NCBI GenBank assembly: GCA_944324135.1
Contig: CALUVE010000008.1
Span: 1-64,000, forward strand
From: Candidatus Gastranaerophilales bacterium
GTDB taxonomy: Bacteria; Cyanobacteriota; Vampirovibrionia; Gastranaerophilales; Gastranaerophilaceae
Length of the DNA: 64,000 nucleotides
Direction of reading: 5' to 3'
The position numbers were made by a program, and so were the translations under genes. The notes under the pieces were generated by a model. It did not search any database and had not been told where the DNA came from. It was given only the letters and a program-made list of their open reading frames with translations. Positions within the stretch are counted from its first letter, which is position 1; each line of letters begins with the position of its first letter. Shown here piece after piece: positions 8,113 through 16,499 of the stretch.

Positions 8113-10326
8113 TTAATTTATTCCTCCTGAGGGTATAGGTGCAGGACTTGGTGTCGGAGCCGGAACAACAGGTTTTGCCGGCTGAGGAGCCGGAGTTTGT
8201 TGTTGTGTTTGTACCGGCTGCTGCTGCGGCTGGTTCATATTCATATTCATTTGAGGATTTTGACGTTTAAAATTGCGTATTATATCAGCCGGCGTCATAT
8301 TTTGAACATTCACAGGCAGCGGATTTTCAGCCTCTTCCTGTTCTTTTTTGAGTTTTTCCTCTTCTTCTTTTTCCTTTTCTTCGTTATAAACTTTCGGGTC
8401 AAGAACTTTTATGTTAGCCGGATTGAGGTGGAACGGTTTTAGTTCTACTTTCGGGTAGCTGAAATCAAGTTTGCCGTATGGTTCTGTGGCAACCCTCATA
8501 ACATCACGCCAAATGATAGCAGGAACTGTGCCGCCTGTGAGGTTTCCCATTTTTGTGTTGTCATCGTTGCCTACCCAGACTCCTGTTACAATGTTCGGTG
8601 TGTAGCCTACAAAGTATGCGTCTTTGTAATCATCAGTTGTACCTGTTTTGCCGGCGGCAGGTTTGCCGATATTTGCTGCCATACCTGTACCGTTTGTTAT
8701 TACGGTTCTCATAATTGCCGTCATAACTGCGGCAGTTCTTACGTTCAGCTGATGGCTTATTTTTGTTTTCGGTGCGCGGTAGATAACTTTGCCGCGTGCT
8801 GTTTCAATCTTTTCTATGGCATAAGGTTCAACAACGTATCCGCCGTTTGAAAACGCTCCGTATGCACGTGTAAATTCAAATAATTTAACTGCATTAGAAC
8901 CGAGTGCGATAGTGTAATCGTATTCAAGCGGGGTTTCAATTCCGAGGACGCGTGCCATCTGAATTACCGAGCGGATTCCTATTTCTCTTATAATTCTTGC
9001 TGCGGCAACGTTGGAGGATACCATTAATGCTGTATAAACAGGTATTGGACCTCTGTATTTGTTGCCGTAATTTCTCGGTGACCAGTCGCCGATTTTGACA
9101 GGGAGGTCATCCACCATTGTATTTGGGTCTAAGCCTTTTTCAATCGCTGCTGCATAAACAAACGGTTTAAAAGCTGACCCCGGCGGTCTGAGTGCCTGTG
9201 TTACACGGTCATACTGGCTCTGGGTATAATCTTTACCGCCGACATAGGCAAGGATTCTTCCGTCAATAGTGTTGTATGTCAGAACAGCACCCTGATGATT
9301 TTTCCCTGTCATCCCCCAGCTTTTGAGGTTTCTTACAACCGCTTCGTTTGCGGCTATCTGGGTTTTGTAATCAAGTGTTGTGATAACTTTATAGCCGCCC
9401 TGAGAGATTTCAGTTTCCGTAAAACCGAGTTTTTCAAGCTCTTTAAGAACGTAATCGCAGAAATACGGTGCTTTGTTGGTTGTGTAAAGCCGCGGCATTG
9501 AGCTCAATGTTACTTTGGCATCTTTAGCTTTGTTGTATTCATCTTTTGTGATGAATCTCATTTTATACATACGGTTCAGCACCTGATTACGTCTTTTGAC
9601 CGCCAAATCAACGCTGTTAAACGGTGAATACAAAGACGGAGCCTGCGGCAGTCCTGCAATCAATGCAAGTTCCGGCAGGGTGCATTCTTTCAGGTGTTTG
9701 TTAAAATAAATTTGTGCAGCGCCCTCTGCACCGTAAGCACCGGAGCCGAGGTAAACGTTATTTATGTACATTTCAAGAATTTTGTCTTTTGAAATTGTTT
9801 TTTCAATGCGGGAGGCAATGACAAGTTCTTTAATTTTTCTGTCTATTGTTTTTTCGTTAGACAGGAAAAGCATTCTGGCAAGCTGCTGGGTGAGTGTGCT
9901 TGCACCCTGAACAACATGTCCTGCAAGGATGTTTTGTACGGTAGAACGGGCGAGCCCCATCAAATCGTAGCCGTTATGTTTGTAGAAATTTTTATCTTCC
10001 GTTGCAATAAGCGCATTAATAAAATTTTGCGGAACATCTTTCAAATCAACCTTTGAAGAAGTGTAGGCAGTGAAAGTTTTGATAATTTCGCCATCGTGTG
10101 AGTAAAATTTGGTGACGATATTCGGCTTAAATGATTCCAGATTCTGTATAGGCGGAAGAGATGAAAGATAAAGCTGGAAAGATGCTATCCCTGCAAGGAC
10201 TGCTGCTACAGAAAAAATTAAAAAGAATTTTGCGCCTGACATAAAAGAATCGGAGGATTCTTTGTGGATATTTTTTTTGCTGTAGTTATAAGTTTTACCA
10301 TTAGATGATTTTTTGCCTCTTGCCAT
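8113..10326 (-). CDS. Penicillin-binding protein 1A, bifunctional
   Basis: Class A PBP that polymerises lipid II into glycan strands and cross-links peptides on the outer face of the inner membrane. Residues 1-30 are basic and cytoplasmic; ~33-56 form the membrane anchor. The glycosyltransferase (GT51) domain follows, with EDKNFYKHNG (catalytic Glu110), QGASTLTQQLAR and EMYINNVYLG. The transpeptidase has SAFK (Ser384), SSN (437-439) and KTGTT (560-564). The C-terminal ~100 residues are Glu/Lys- then Pro/Gln-rich and probably unstructured. Length 737. AAGGA precedes the ATG. The short RNase HIII-like gene lies 5 bp downstream, and the Cys-cluster gene is divergent. Confidence 0.95.
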   Translation of the reverse strand: MARGKKSSNGKTYNYSKKNIHKESSDSFMSGAKFFLIFSVAAVLAGIASFQLYLSSLPPIQNLESFKPNIVTKFYSHDGEIIKTFTAYTSSKVDLKDVPQNFINALIATEDKNFYKHNGYDLMGLARSTVQNILAGHVVQGASTLTQQLARMLFLSNEKTIDRKIKELVIASRIEKTISKDKILEMYINNVYLGSGAYGAEGAAQIYFNKHLKECTLPELALIAGLPQAPSLYSPFNSVDLAVKRRNQVLNRMYKMRFITKDEYNKAKDAKVTLSSMPRLYTTNKAPYFCDYVLKELEKLGFTETEISQGGYKVITTLDYKTQIAANEAVVRNLKSWGMTGKNHQGAVLTYNTIDGRILAYVGGKDYTQSQYDRVTQALRPPGSAFKPFVYAAAIEKGLDPNTMVDDLPVKIGDWSPRNYGNKYRGPIPVYTALMVSSNVAAARIIREIGIRSVIQMARVLGIETPLEYDYTIALGSNAVKLFEFTRAYGAFSNGGYVVEPYAIEKIETARGKVIYRAPKTKISHQLNVRTAAVMTAIMRTVITNGTGMAANIGKPAAGKTGTTDDYKDAYFVGYTPNIVTGVWVGNDDNTKMGNLTGGTVPAIIWRDVMRVATEPYGKLDFSYPKVELKPFHLNPANIKVLDPKVYNEEKEKEEEEKLKKEQEEAENPLPVNVQNMTPADIIRNFKRQNPQMNMNMNQPQQQPVQTQQQTPAPQPAKPVVPAPTPSPAPIPSGGIN

Positions 10327-10406
10327 TGTTCCACATCCTTTTTACCTGAATTTTACCTAAATATTATACCATGGTAAAATATAAAGCAAATATATTAAGG
10401 ATAAGG

Positions 10407-10805
10407 ATGCGGAAGTTTACTGATTTTTTAAGCTCAATATACAATGAAATTATGTCGTATTTTGTTCCGGAGCGTGTGTCATACGAGATTACCGGAGAGT
10501 GTAAAAAATGCGGCAAATGTTGTAACTATATGTACAGTGTAGACACATATACAGAAAAAGAATTTAAGATAATGCAGTTTTTATTTCCGACTTACCGCAG
10601 GTTTTATATAAAAGGTAAAGACGAAGAGGGAAATTTAATATTTGCGTGTAAACTTGTAACAAAAGAGGGTTTGTGTTCTGTGTATAACAGGCGTCCGAGG
10701 ATGTGTAGAAATTATCCGGCAAAGCGGATATTTTATCCCGGCAAACTTCATGACGGATGCGGTTACAAGGTTAATATCAAGACTTTTGACGATTATTTGA
10801 AATGA
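10407..10805 (+). CDS. YkgJ-type cysteine-cluster protein, 132 aa
   Basis: Belongs to the YkgJ / UPF0153 group, proposed to bind Zn or an Fe-S cluster; the biochemical role is unknown. The N-terminal cluster CKKCGKCC is followed by FACKL.., LCSVYNRRPRMCRNYPA and DGCGY, which is the typical spacing. I chose ATG 10407: AAGG lies 6 nt upstream, whereas the longer reading from 10371 would start inside the divergent promoter region and has no ribosome-binding site. It is divergent from the PBP1A gene. Confidence 0.8.
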   Translation: MRKFTDFLSSIYNEIMSYFVPERVSYEITGECKKCGKCCNYMYSVDTYTEKEFKIMQFLFPTYRRFYIKGKDEEGNLIFACKLVTKEGLCSVYNRRPRMCRNYPAKRIFYPGKLHDGCGYKVNIKTFDDYLK

Positions 10806-10865
10806 ATTTTTAGCCGATGTTCTAACTTGACAGTTTTTTGAAACGCGTGGTTAAATAGAACTAAT

Positions 10866-11454
10866 ATGGAAAAGATTAAAAATATTTTATTGATTGTCCT
10901 AATTTTATTATGCGCAGCGCCTGCGGCTTTAGCAGAAAAATTGCCAGTAGATTTAGATAAATTTGAATACGGCGGCGCTGATACATACGTTCCATACCGT
11001 CAGTATTTTGCAGAATATACGGAAAGATTATCCAACGCGTTCCAGCCGAAAGGAAAATTTCCCTGGCGAACTTTTATTTTTACAGATGTACGGTATTTAA
11101 TTCATAAAGACGGCAGCATATCAAATTTAGAGATAATAGACAGCAGCACTGAAAATTATGAATATTACATATCAAAATACAATCCTATAGGCCGCTACAG
11201 AGCAAGGAAAGCAAGCCCCAAAGCTGGATAAATATGTAACTGAAATAATAAAGAATAATCCGCCAAAGCCGTTTTTAGAGGGTATGGATTGCAAAACTAT
11301 CAGAGTAGAAGTCCAGACCGGATATTATAAAAGGTCTGATGAAATATCATATAGAATAAATGCAGCAGGCTGCTATGTACCGTCAAATAATACATATGTC
11401 TTACCTAAATTTACCATATATCTATGTCACGACAGCAGAAAAATTTTCAAATAA
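10866..11454 (+). pseudogene. Exported protein, probably TonB-C-like, broken by a frameshift
   Basis: The first frame (10866-11231) encodes a signal peptide (ILLIVLILLCAAPAALA, residues ~7-23) and a domain with FIFTDVRYLIHKDGSISNLE, the beta-strand pattern of TonB C-terminal/energy-transducer folds. It then runs into junk (RARKASPKAG) and a stop. The +1 frame is open from 11191 to the stop at 11454 and continues sensibly: APKLDKYVTEIIKNNPPKPF, then a region with VEVQTGYYKRSDE. The two frames overlap at 11191-11231, so one indel there, near GCAAGCCCCAAAG, joins them into a product of about 196 aa. Either this is a recent pseudogene or a base-call error in a homopolymer; programmed frameshifting is possible but unsupported. 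Confidence 0.6.
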
Positions 11455-11795
11455 ACGTCACACACATTGCACATTTCACAAAGAATTCCCGGAAAGGAAT
11501 TTTTTAAATGAACACTTTAGAACAGAAAGGAAACCACATTGACCACTCAAACTGCAAGTGTAAGTTAAAGCTGTTAAAGCAGAGGTAATCCTTTTTTGCG
11601 CCTATTATGGTGCTGGAAATTTTATGTCATTCTTGAATATCAGGTAATTCATCATTCTGACCCCGACTACAATTTCAGGTGGTGAAGAATCTCTTTTCCC
11701 CCGTCATTCTTCACGCTATACTCATATAATTAATGCACTTAATGTCCTATCGTCCTTTTATACAAACATCATGTTTGCATTAAATTATTTTGAGA
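11455..11795. other. Non-coding stretch with repeat fragments before tpiA
   Basis: Nothing convincing is encoded. An ATG at 11509 (GGAAAGGA upstream) opens a 26-codon frame ending in CKCKLKLLKQR, too short to call. TCATTCTGACCCCGACTAC..GGTGAAGAATCTCT at 11652-11693 matches 54914-54952, a degenerate member of the GATTCTTCGC repeat class. The 17-bp palindrome is at 11762-11778. Confidence 0.6.
11762..11778. repeat. 17-bp palindrome, copy 3
   Basis: ACAAACATCATGTTTGC, one base off the perfect palindrome. Its right arm supplies the TTTGCA that serves as the likely -35 box of tpiA. Confidence 0.8.
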
Positions 11796-11801
11796 TATAA
11801 T
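11774..11801 (+). promoter_or_regulatory. Likely tpiA promoter
   Basis: TTTGCA (11774-11779), a 16-nt spacer and a perfect TATAAT (11796-11801). Transcription would start near 11808, giving a ~30-nt leader with AAGGAGAG before the chosen tpiA start. The -35 lies inside the dispersed palindrome. Confidence 0.6.
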
Positions 11802-11837
11802 ATTAATGACTTTGTACCTAAAAAAAGGAGAGAAATT

Positions 11838-12641
11838 ATGTCAAGAAAACCAATTATTGCAGGCAACTGGAAAATGAACCTGCTCCAATCAGAAGCTAAA
11901 GATTTATTTGAAGGCATTAAAGGTTTTGTAAAAGATTATACAGCCGTTGAATTGCCGACAATTGTAATTGCACCTGTATTTACTTCACTTTCTGCAGTAG
12001 AAACAGTAAAATGCAACTGCGGCTGCGGCGGCAACAAAATTAACATTGCCGGTCAAAACTGCCACTGGGAAAAATCAGGCGCTTATACAGGCGAAATTTC
12101 TGTTGAAATGCTCGCTGATGCAGGCTGCTCTTATGTAATCATCGGTCACTCTGAAAGAAGACAATACTTCTCTGAAACAGACGAAATGATTAATAAAAAA
12201 GCTAAAGCAATCCTTGCAGGCGGTTTAATCCCTATCATCTGCTGCGGTGAAACTCTTGAACAAAGAGAAGCCGGTGTTACTGACAGCTGGATTGCAGGTC
12301 AAATCAAAGCTGCTTTAGACGGTATTTCATCAGAAGATGTTGCTAAATCAGTTATCGCTTACGAACCTATCTGGGCTATCGGTACCGGTAAAACTTGCGA
12401 TTCTGATGAAGCTAACAGAGTTATCGCTATGATTAGAAGTGTTGTTAAAGAAGTTGCAGGCGCTGAAGCAGCTGATGCTATCAGAATCCTCTACGGCGGC
12501 TCTGTAAAACCGTCTACTATCGAAGAACAAATGTCTAAATCAGACATCGACGGTGCTTTAATCGGCGGCGCTTCTTTGAAAGCTGACAGCTTTAACGAAA
12601 TTATCGCTAAAACTATGAAACTTGCTGTTGCATCAAAATAG
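11838..12641 (+). CDS. tpiA: Triosephosphate isomerase
   Basis: Interconverts dihydroxyacetone phosphate and glyceraldehyde-3-phosphate in glycolysis and gluconeogenesis. Motifs: GNWKMN at residues 9-14 (Asn10, Lys12), GHSERR (catalytic His), AYEPIWAIGTGKT (catalytic Glu, then loop 6) and YGGSVKP (phosphate binding). An unusual Cys/Gly-rich insert, CNCGCGGNK, lies before AGQNCHW. I chose ATG 11838 (267 aa) because AAAGGAGAG precedes it; the longer reading from 11790 begins inside the -10 region. The gene is monocistronic between a promoter at 11774-11801 and a strong terminator. Confidence 0.95.
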   Translation: MSRKPIIAGNWKMNLLQSEAKDLFEGIKGFVKDYTAVELPTIVIAPVFTSLSAVETVKCNCGCGGNKINIAGQNCHWEKSGAYTGEISVEMLADAGCSYVIIGHSERRQYFSETDEMINKKAKAILAGGLIPIICCGETLEQREAGVTDSWIAGQIKAALDGISSEDVAKSVIAYEPIWAIGTGKTCDSDEANRVIAMIRSVVKEVAGAEAADAIRILYGGSVKPSTIEEQMSKSDIDGALIGGASLKADSFNEIIAKTMKLAVASK

Positions 12642-12665
12642 TTGGCTTTCTGTAGTTTAAATATT

Positions 12666-12703
12666 AAAAACAGTCCCTGCTTTTTTAACGGGGACTGTTT
12701 TTT
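12666..12703 (+). terminator. Rho-independent terminator after tpiA
   Basis: A perfect 12-bp stem (AAAAACAGTCCC / GGGACTGTTTTT) followed by Ts. The A-tract on the other side also makes it usable by the converging ThiF-like gene. Confidence 0.88.
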
Positions 12704-12716
12704 GTAGAAAATCCGT

Positions 12717-13427
12717 TTATTTCCCGCAAATCGGGCAATCCGGGTTGCGTTTTATGCTCTGCTTTTTGAACTCCATTTTCAACCCGTTGTATGTCAAAAG
12801 AGTGTTTTCTAATGTAGTACCGATTTTTAGAATATATTTTATAACCTCCATTGCCTCAATGGAAGCAATTTGTGTTACCGCAGGGCTTACGGCGTCTTTT
12901 AACCTTTTTACATTGACATTCCCGTCCGGCAGAATGCACCGCAGGCATGGCGTCTTGTGCGGTACGATTGTTGTGACCTGTCCGTAGAATTCTGTCAAGC
13001 CGGCATGGATTAATGTTTTGCCTGTTTTGACTGCTATTGAATTAAGCAGAAATTTTGAGTTGTACAAATCAAAACAGTCAACAAGTATTTCATAATCTTT
13101 TACTATTTTTTCGTAATTTTTTTCATCAAGCCGTATCTTATATTCTTTGACATCTACATCAGGGTTAAAGCTTTCGACAAATTCTTTTGCTGTTTCTGTT
13201 TTATGACGTTTAACCTTTTCGGTTTTGTGAATTTTGTTCATATTATTAATATCAATTACGTCATCATCAACAATTCCGATATGTCCGATGCCGAGCGCAG
13301 CAAGGTTAGCTATAACTGTTAAGCCGAGTCCGCCGCAGCCGCATACCAGTACTCTGGAGTTAAGAAGTTTTTCCTGTCCCTCTTCTCCAATTTCTTTTAT
13401 CAGTATGTTTCTGGAATATCTGTTCAT
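12717..13427 (-). CDS. ThiF/MoeB/HesA-type E1-like adenylyltransferase
   Basis: This family adenylates the C-terminus of a ubiquitin-like sulfur carrier (ThiS, MoaD) or a similar substrate. Seen: RYSRN at the start, the nucleotide loop VCGCGGLG at residues ~28-35, and the acidic strand VDDDVID. Two Cys pairs, CLRC and CPICGK, make the usual zinc site. Where the family has an NLxRQ segment with a catalytic Arg, this protein reads NNMNKIHK, so the usual Arg is missing. Length 236. No ThiS, MoaD or cysteine desulfurase gene is next to it, so the substrate cannot be inferred. It lies 9 bp downstream of the diguanylate cyclase gene and is probably co-transcribed with it. Confidence 0.8.
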   Translation of the reverse strand: MNRYSRNILIKEIGEEGQEKLLNSRVLVCGCGGLGLTVIANLAALGIGHIGIVDDDVIDINNMNKIHKTEKVKRHKTETAKEFVESFNPDVDVKEYKIRLDEKNYEKIVKDYEILVDCFDLYNSKFLLNSIAVKTGKTLIHAGLTEFYGQVTTIVPHKTPCLRCILPDGNVNVKRLKDAVSPAVTQIASIEAMEVIKYILKIGTTLENTLLTYNGLKMEFKKQSIKRNPDCPICGK

Positions 13428-13436
13428 CTTAGTTTT

Positions 13437-14090
13437 CTATAATGCTGCTTTGACCTGATTTCTTCCGGTTTCTTTTGCCTGATACAATGCCTTGTCTGTT
13501 TTTTCAAATAAATCAAATGCGGATAAAATGCTGCTGTCTTTTTCACAGACGCCGGCGCTTATTGTAACGTTAAAAGGCTGTCCGTTATAGATAAACGGAT
13601 ATGTCTCTACATTTTTACGCAATCTTTCGCAAGGGATAATCGCATTTTGGATATCGGTTTCTGTCAGAATGACGGCAAATTCCTCTCCGCCGTATCTGAA
13701 AACCATATCGGTTTTTCTGAAAGTCTGGAGCGCAAGATATGCTATCTCTTTCAATACATAATCGCCGCAGCCGTGCCCGTATGTGTCATTAACCTGTTTG
13801 AAGAAATCAATATCAATCATTGCAAGACTTAACTTGCTGTCATATCTTTCGGAACGCAAAAATTCACGGTCAAAATTGCACTGAAAATGCCGTCTGTTGT
13901 ATAGTCCGGTCAACCCGTCAGTTACTGAAAGATATTTTGTCTGAGAGTACATAAAGTTGATTTTTTTGATGACATCAAGTTTATTGTCATCCGGAATAGG
14001 AAAACTCTGGATAATCTCTTCTATGTTGTGCTGAATCTCGTCCAGAACATTATCAGGGATATCAAAACTCAACTCTAAATTATCTTCCAT
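13437..14090 (-). CDS. Diguanylate cyclase (GGDEF domain)
   Basis: Makes cyclic di-GMP from two GTP. Residues ~1-50 are a short helical N-terminus without membrane or sensor domain; ~50-217 are a full GGDEF domain: DGLTGLYNRRHF, the metal-binding DIDFFKQVNDTYGH and the signature RYGGEEF. The RKTD five residues before GGEEF fits the RxxD inhibitory site, so product feedback is likely. GAGAGAG precedes the ATG. The ThiF-like gene follows after 9 bp. No PilZ or EAL protein is in the window; a degenerate relative of this domain is in the protein at 35738. Confidence 0.92.
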   Translation of the reverse strand: MEDNLELSFDIPDNVLDEIQHNIEEIIQSFPIPDDNKLDVIKKINFMYSQTKYLSVTDGLTGLYNRRHFQCNFDREFLRSERYDSKLSLAMIDIDFFKQVNDTYGHGCGDYVLKEIAYLALQTFRKTDMVFRYGGEEFAVILTETDIQNAIIPCERLRKNVETYPFIYNGQPFNVTISAGVCEKDSSILSAFDLFEKTDKALYQAKETGRNQVKAAL

Positions 14091-14142
14091 TTAATCTCTC
14101 TCAACCATAATGTTCCCACTAAAATTATTATACCATGAAAAA

Positions 14143-14171
14143 TTGATGCCAATTTATTTTTTTGATAAAAT
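14143..14171 (+). promoter_or_regulatory. Likely promoter of the HD-domain gene
   Basis: TTGATG (14143-14148), a 17-nt spacer and TAAAAT (14166-14171), 9 nt before the ATG at 14181. The start codon has no Shine-Dalgarno, so the transcript is probably leaderless or nearly so. Confidence 0.5.
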
Positions 14172-14180
14172 TACAGCATT

Positions 14181-14768
14181 ATGATGATGTCTGTAGATGA
14201 CATGCTAAAAGAATTTTCCAATGATTCAGCGCATCCGTCAGAGGTGAGGCGGTTGTCGATGATGATTTTTGATGAAGTCTGCGAAAAAATTCTGGAACTT
14301 CCGAACAAATACAGAAATTACCTTGAAGCCGCAGCACTTTTACACGATATCGGCTATGTTATAAATTCAAAAAGCCACAACAAAGAAAGTCAAAAATTAA
14401 TTCTTGAACACGGTTTTAAAGAATTTAACGACACTGAAACAAAGATAATTTCTTGTATTGCCCGCTACCACAGAGGCAGTCTCCCGGATAAACGCGAGCA
14501 CGAAATTTATAACACTCTCGATAAACAGGAAAGAAAAATTGTTAAGCGTCTTGCCGGTATGTTGAGGATTGCTGACGGTTTAGACAGGGCTCATTTGAGT
14601 TTAATCAAAAAAATTAAAATAAATTATAATCAAGAAGACGAAATAGTAGAATTTATGCTGACCCCGAATACTTATGAATACCATCCTGATATCTCCTATG
14701 CAGCCAGAAAACGTGACCTTTTCGAGGTCGCTTTCAAGGTGCAGAGTTATCTGAGATTTGAAAGGTAA
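14181..14768 (+). CDS. HD-domain protein like the C-terminal part of Ppx/GppA
   Basis: Residues ~15-195 resemble the HD-type C-terminal domain of exopolyphosphatase/GppA proteins: LLHDIGYVINSKSHNKES (HD metal site), IARYHRG and LRIADGLDRAH. The N-terminal actin-like catalytic domains of Ppx/GppA are missing and no candidate for them is adjacent. It may be a phosphohydrolase on its own or the partner of a separately encoded Ppx core; its substrate is unknown. Three ATGs in a row open the frame, so the exact start is uncertain. There is no Shine-Dalgarno (see the promoter entry at 14143). Confidence 0.75.
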   Translation: MMMSVDDMLKEFSNDSAHPSEVRRLSMMIFDEVCEKILELPNKYRNYLEAAALLHDIGYVINSKSHNKESQKLILEHGFKEFNDTETKIISCIARYHRGSLPDKREHEIYNTLDKQERKIVKRLAGMLRIADGLDRAHLSLIKKIKINYNQEDEIVEFMLTPNTYEYHPDISYAARKRDLFEVAFKVQSYLRFER

Positions 14769-14862
14769 TTTGTAAATTTTTGTTACAATTTTCCGAAAAT
14801 TGTAACATTTCTTCATGAAATATACTTTATATATATAGGGAAAAATATAAAGGAAAAAAGCC

Positions 14863-15144
14863 ATGAGTTTCGATGTAAATGTACTGAGTGCAAAACCGGT
14901 GATACGCGAAGCCCAAAGTATGCAAAATGACGGCGGAGGCGGCAACCTCGGTTATATGTCACAAGGCAACGGTGAAAGACACAAAAAAAGTTTTGAAGAT
15001 GAAAAAAGTATTTTTCTCTCAAAAGAAGAAAAAGATACTTTTGGATTTGAAAAAGACGTAGAAATTCCTGAGGAAGAATTTTCCATTGCAAAGGTAATTG
15101 CAAAGGTAATTTACACATTAAAAAGTTTGTTCATAAAAAAATGA
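14863..15144 (+). CDS. Small hydrophilic protein, 93 aa, unknown
   Basis: No family recognised. It has a Gly-rich N-terminal segment (NDGGGGNLGYMSQGNGERHK), a charged middle and a C-terminal helix (SIAKVIAKVIYTLKSLFIKK) that is amphipathic and basic and could touch a membrane or another protein. AAAGGA precedes the ATG at good distance and a clean terminator follows, so expression as a single gene is likely. Confidence 0.65.
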   Translation: MSFDVNVLSAKPVIREAQSMQNDGGGGNLGYMSQGNGERHKKSFEDEKSIFLSKEEKDTFGFEKDVEIPEEEFSIAKVIAKVIYTLKSLFIKK

Positions 15145-15180
15145 ACGCAATGAACTGAAAGCAAACCCGAAAACAGAACT

Positions 15181-15208
15181 AAGACGCCGATTTAAGGCGT
15201 CTTTTTTT
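15181..15208 (+). terminator. Rho-independent terminator
   Basis: AAGACGCC / GGCGTCTT, 8-bp stem with a 7-nt loop and a run of seven T. It closes the small gene ending at 15144. Confidence 0.85.
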
Positions 15209-15261
15209 ATAGCAGTTTGTAGTTAGGCTAATAGCAGGATGTAAAAAAATATGTAACTAAC

Positions 15262-15290
15262 TTGCCAATGTAAAAATAACATATTACAAT
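15262..15290 (+). promoter_or_regulatory. Likely promoter of the serine hydrolase / LdpA-like operon
   Basis: TTGCCA (15262-15267), 17-nt spacer, TACAAT (15285-15290), 26 bp before the ATG at 15317. Good match to a vegetative sigma factor site. Confidence 0.6.
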
Positions 15291-15316
15291 TAATATTACT
15301 TGGGTAGGGGGAATTA

Positions 15317-16495
15317 ATGCCGAAGTTAGCGAAACAAAACAGTAGCAGACAATACTACTATGACGAAGTATACAAATTAAATGATTTTCAAACCGGAAGA
15401 TATATTCACGAGATACCGCAGCGCACTTACGAACGCCCTCGGGTTGTCCGCCGCAAGGTTAGAAAAGAGAACCGTTTATCCCGTGCGCTTGCCGTAATTG
15501 TGATAATGCTTTTAGGTATATTTGTACTGCCAATAAGTTACGGAAAAATAACCAGAATGATATTTGAGCCGACGCCGCTCAAGACGGTTAAGACTGATTA
15601 TTATCAGTTATTGTTCCCGACAACAAATTACCTTTCAAACGACTGGTTTTTAGGGACAAGAGCACTGCGCGGCGCTGAAGTCAAAAAGCCGTTGATGAAT
15701 ACTCTGACAGAAAGTGTCAGAATGTCCGGTTTAGAAAACAGAATAAAAGATTTAATGGCTTTATATCCGACAATTGAGCCGTCTGTTTACGTTTGGGATT
15801 ATGACACACAATCTTACGCTGATGTAAACGCTGACAAAATTTATTCTGCGGCAAGTATTATCAAACTACCTGTACTTGTTCAGCTTTTCCGTTCAATAGA
15901 GCGCGGGCAGGTGACAATTTATGATGAGATGACGCTTACTGATTTTTACAGAGCGGAAGGCTCAGGCGGTCTGCAATTCAAGGCTGAGAACTCCAAATAT
16001 TCTATAGATAATCTTGCGCGTGTTATGATTACGGATTCTGACAATTCCGCAACCAATATGCTTATGTCAAAAATAGGCGGGATGCCGGATGTTAATCAGG
16101 GAATCCGCGAATGGGGATTGAAAAACACAGGTGTACAAACCTGGCTGCCTGATTTGGGCGGTACAAACCATACAACCGCAAGAGATATGGCAACAATTTT
16201 GTACAATATAGACAACCCTAACTTTTTGAGTGTATCTTCAAGAGAAAAGATTTTTGATTATATGGCGCATGTAAAAAATAACAGGCTTATAGAAGCCGGA
16301 TTAAATCCGGGAGCTGTATTTTTGCATAAAACTGGCGACATAGGTAAAATGCTCGGGGATGCCGGTATTGTATATGCCCCGAACGGTAAAAAATATATTG
16401 TTGTAATTCTTGCTAACCGTCCGCACAATTCGGTTGCAGGAAAAGAATTTATTGTAAAGGCATCAGAGATTATCTACAATTATATGGTAAGATAG
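15317..16495 (+). CDS. Membrane-anchored class A beta-lactamase-like serine hydrolase
   Basis: A basic N-terminus (residues 1-50) is followed by one membrane segment (~53-73, AVIVIMLLGIFVLPISYG) and an extracytoplasmic penicillin-recognising domain. The motifs of class A enzymes are there: SIIK (SxxK nucleophile), SDN and HKTGD. The omega-loop Glu that class A beta-lactamases use for deacylation is not visible; the segment reads WLPDLGGTNHTTARDM. By family knowledge such a protein would acylate but deacylate slowly, so a cell-wall peptidase or sensor role is as likely as antibiotic resistance. AGGGGGAA precedes the ATG. The LdpA-like gene follows after 4 bp. Confidence 0.82.
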   Translation: MPKLAKQNSSRQYYYDEVYKLNDFQTGRYIHEIPQRTYERPRVVRRKVRKENRLSRALAVIVIMLLGIFVLPISYGKITRMIFEPTPLKTVKTDYYQLLFPTTNYLSNDWFLGTRALRGAEVKKPLMNTLTESVRMSGLENRIKDLMALYPTIEPSVYVWDYDTQSYADVNADKIYSAASIIKLPVLVQLFRSIERGQVTIYDEMTLTDFYRAEGSGGLQFKAENSKYSIDNLARVMITDSDNSATNMLMSKIGGMPDVNQGIREWGLKNTGVQTWLPDLGGTNHTTARDMATILYNIDNPNFLSVSSREKIFDYMAHVKNNRLIEAGLNPGAVFLHKTGDIGKMLGDAGIVYAPNGKKYIVVILANRPHNSVAGKEFIVKASEIIYNYMVR

Positions 16496-16499
16496 ATTT

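Noticed and set aside
11360-11542. A 60-codon ORF
   Set aside because: It overlaps the second half of the frameshifted exported gene in another frame; the frame ending at 11454 reads more sensibly.
15317-16495. Antibiotic-resistance beta-lactamase
   Set aside because: The catalytic triad motifs fit, but the omega-loop Glu needed for fast deacylation is missing and the protein is membrane-anchored.
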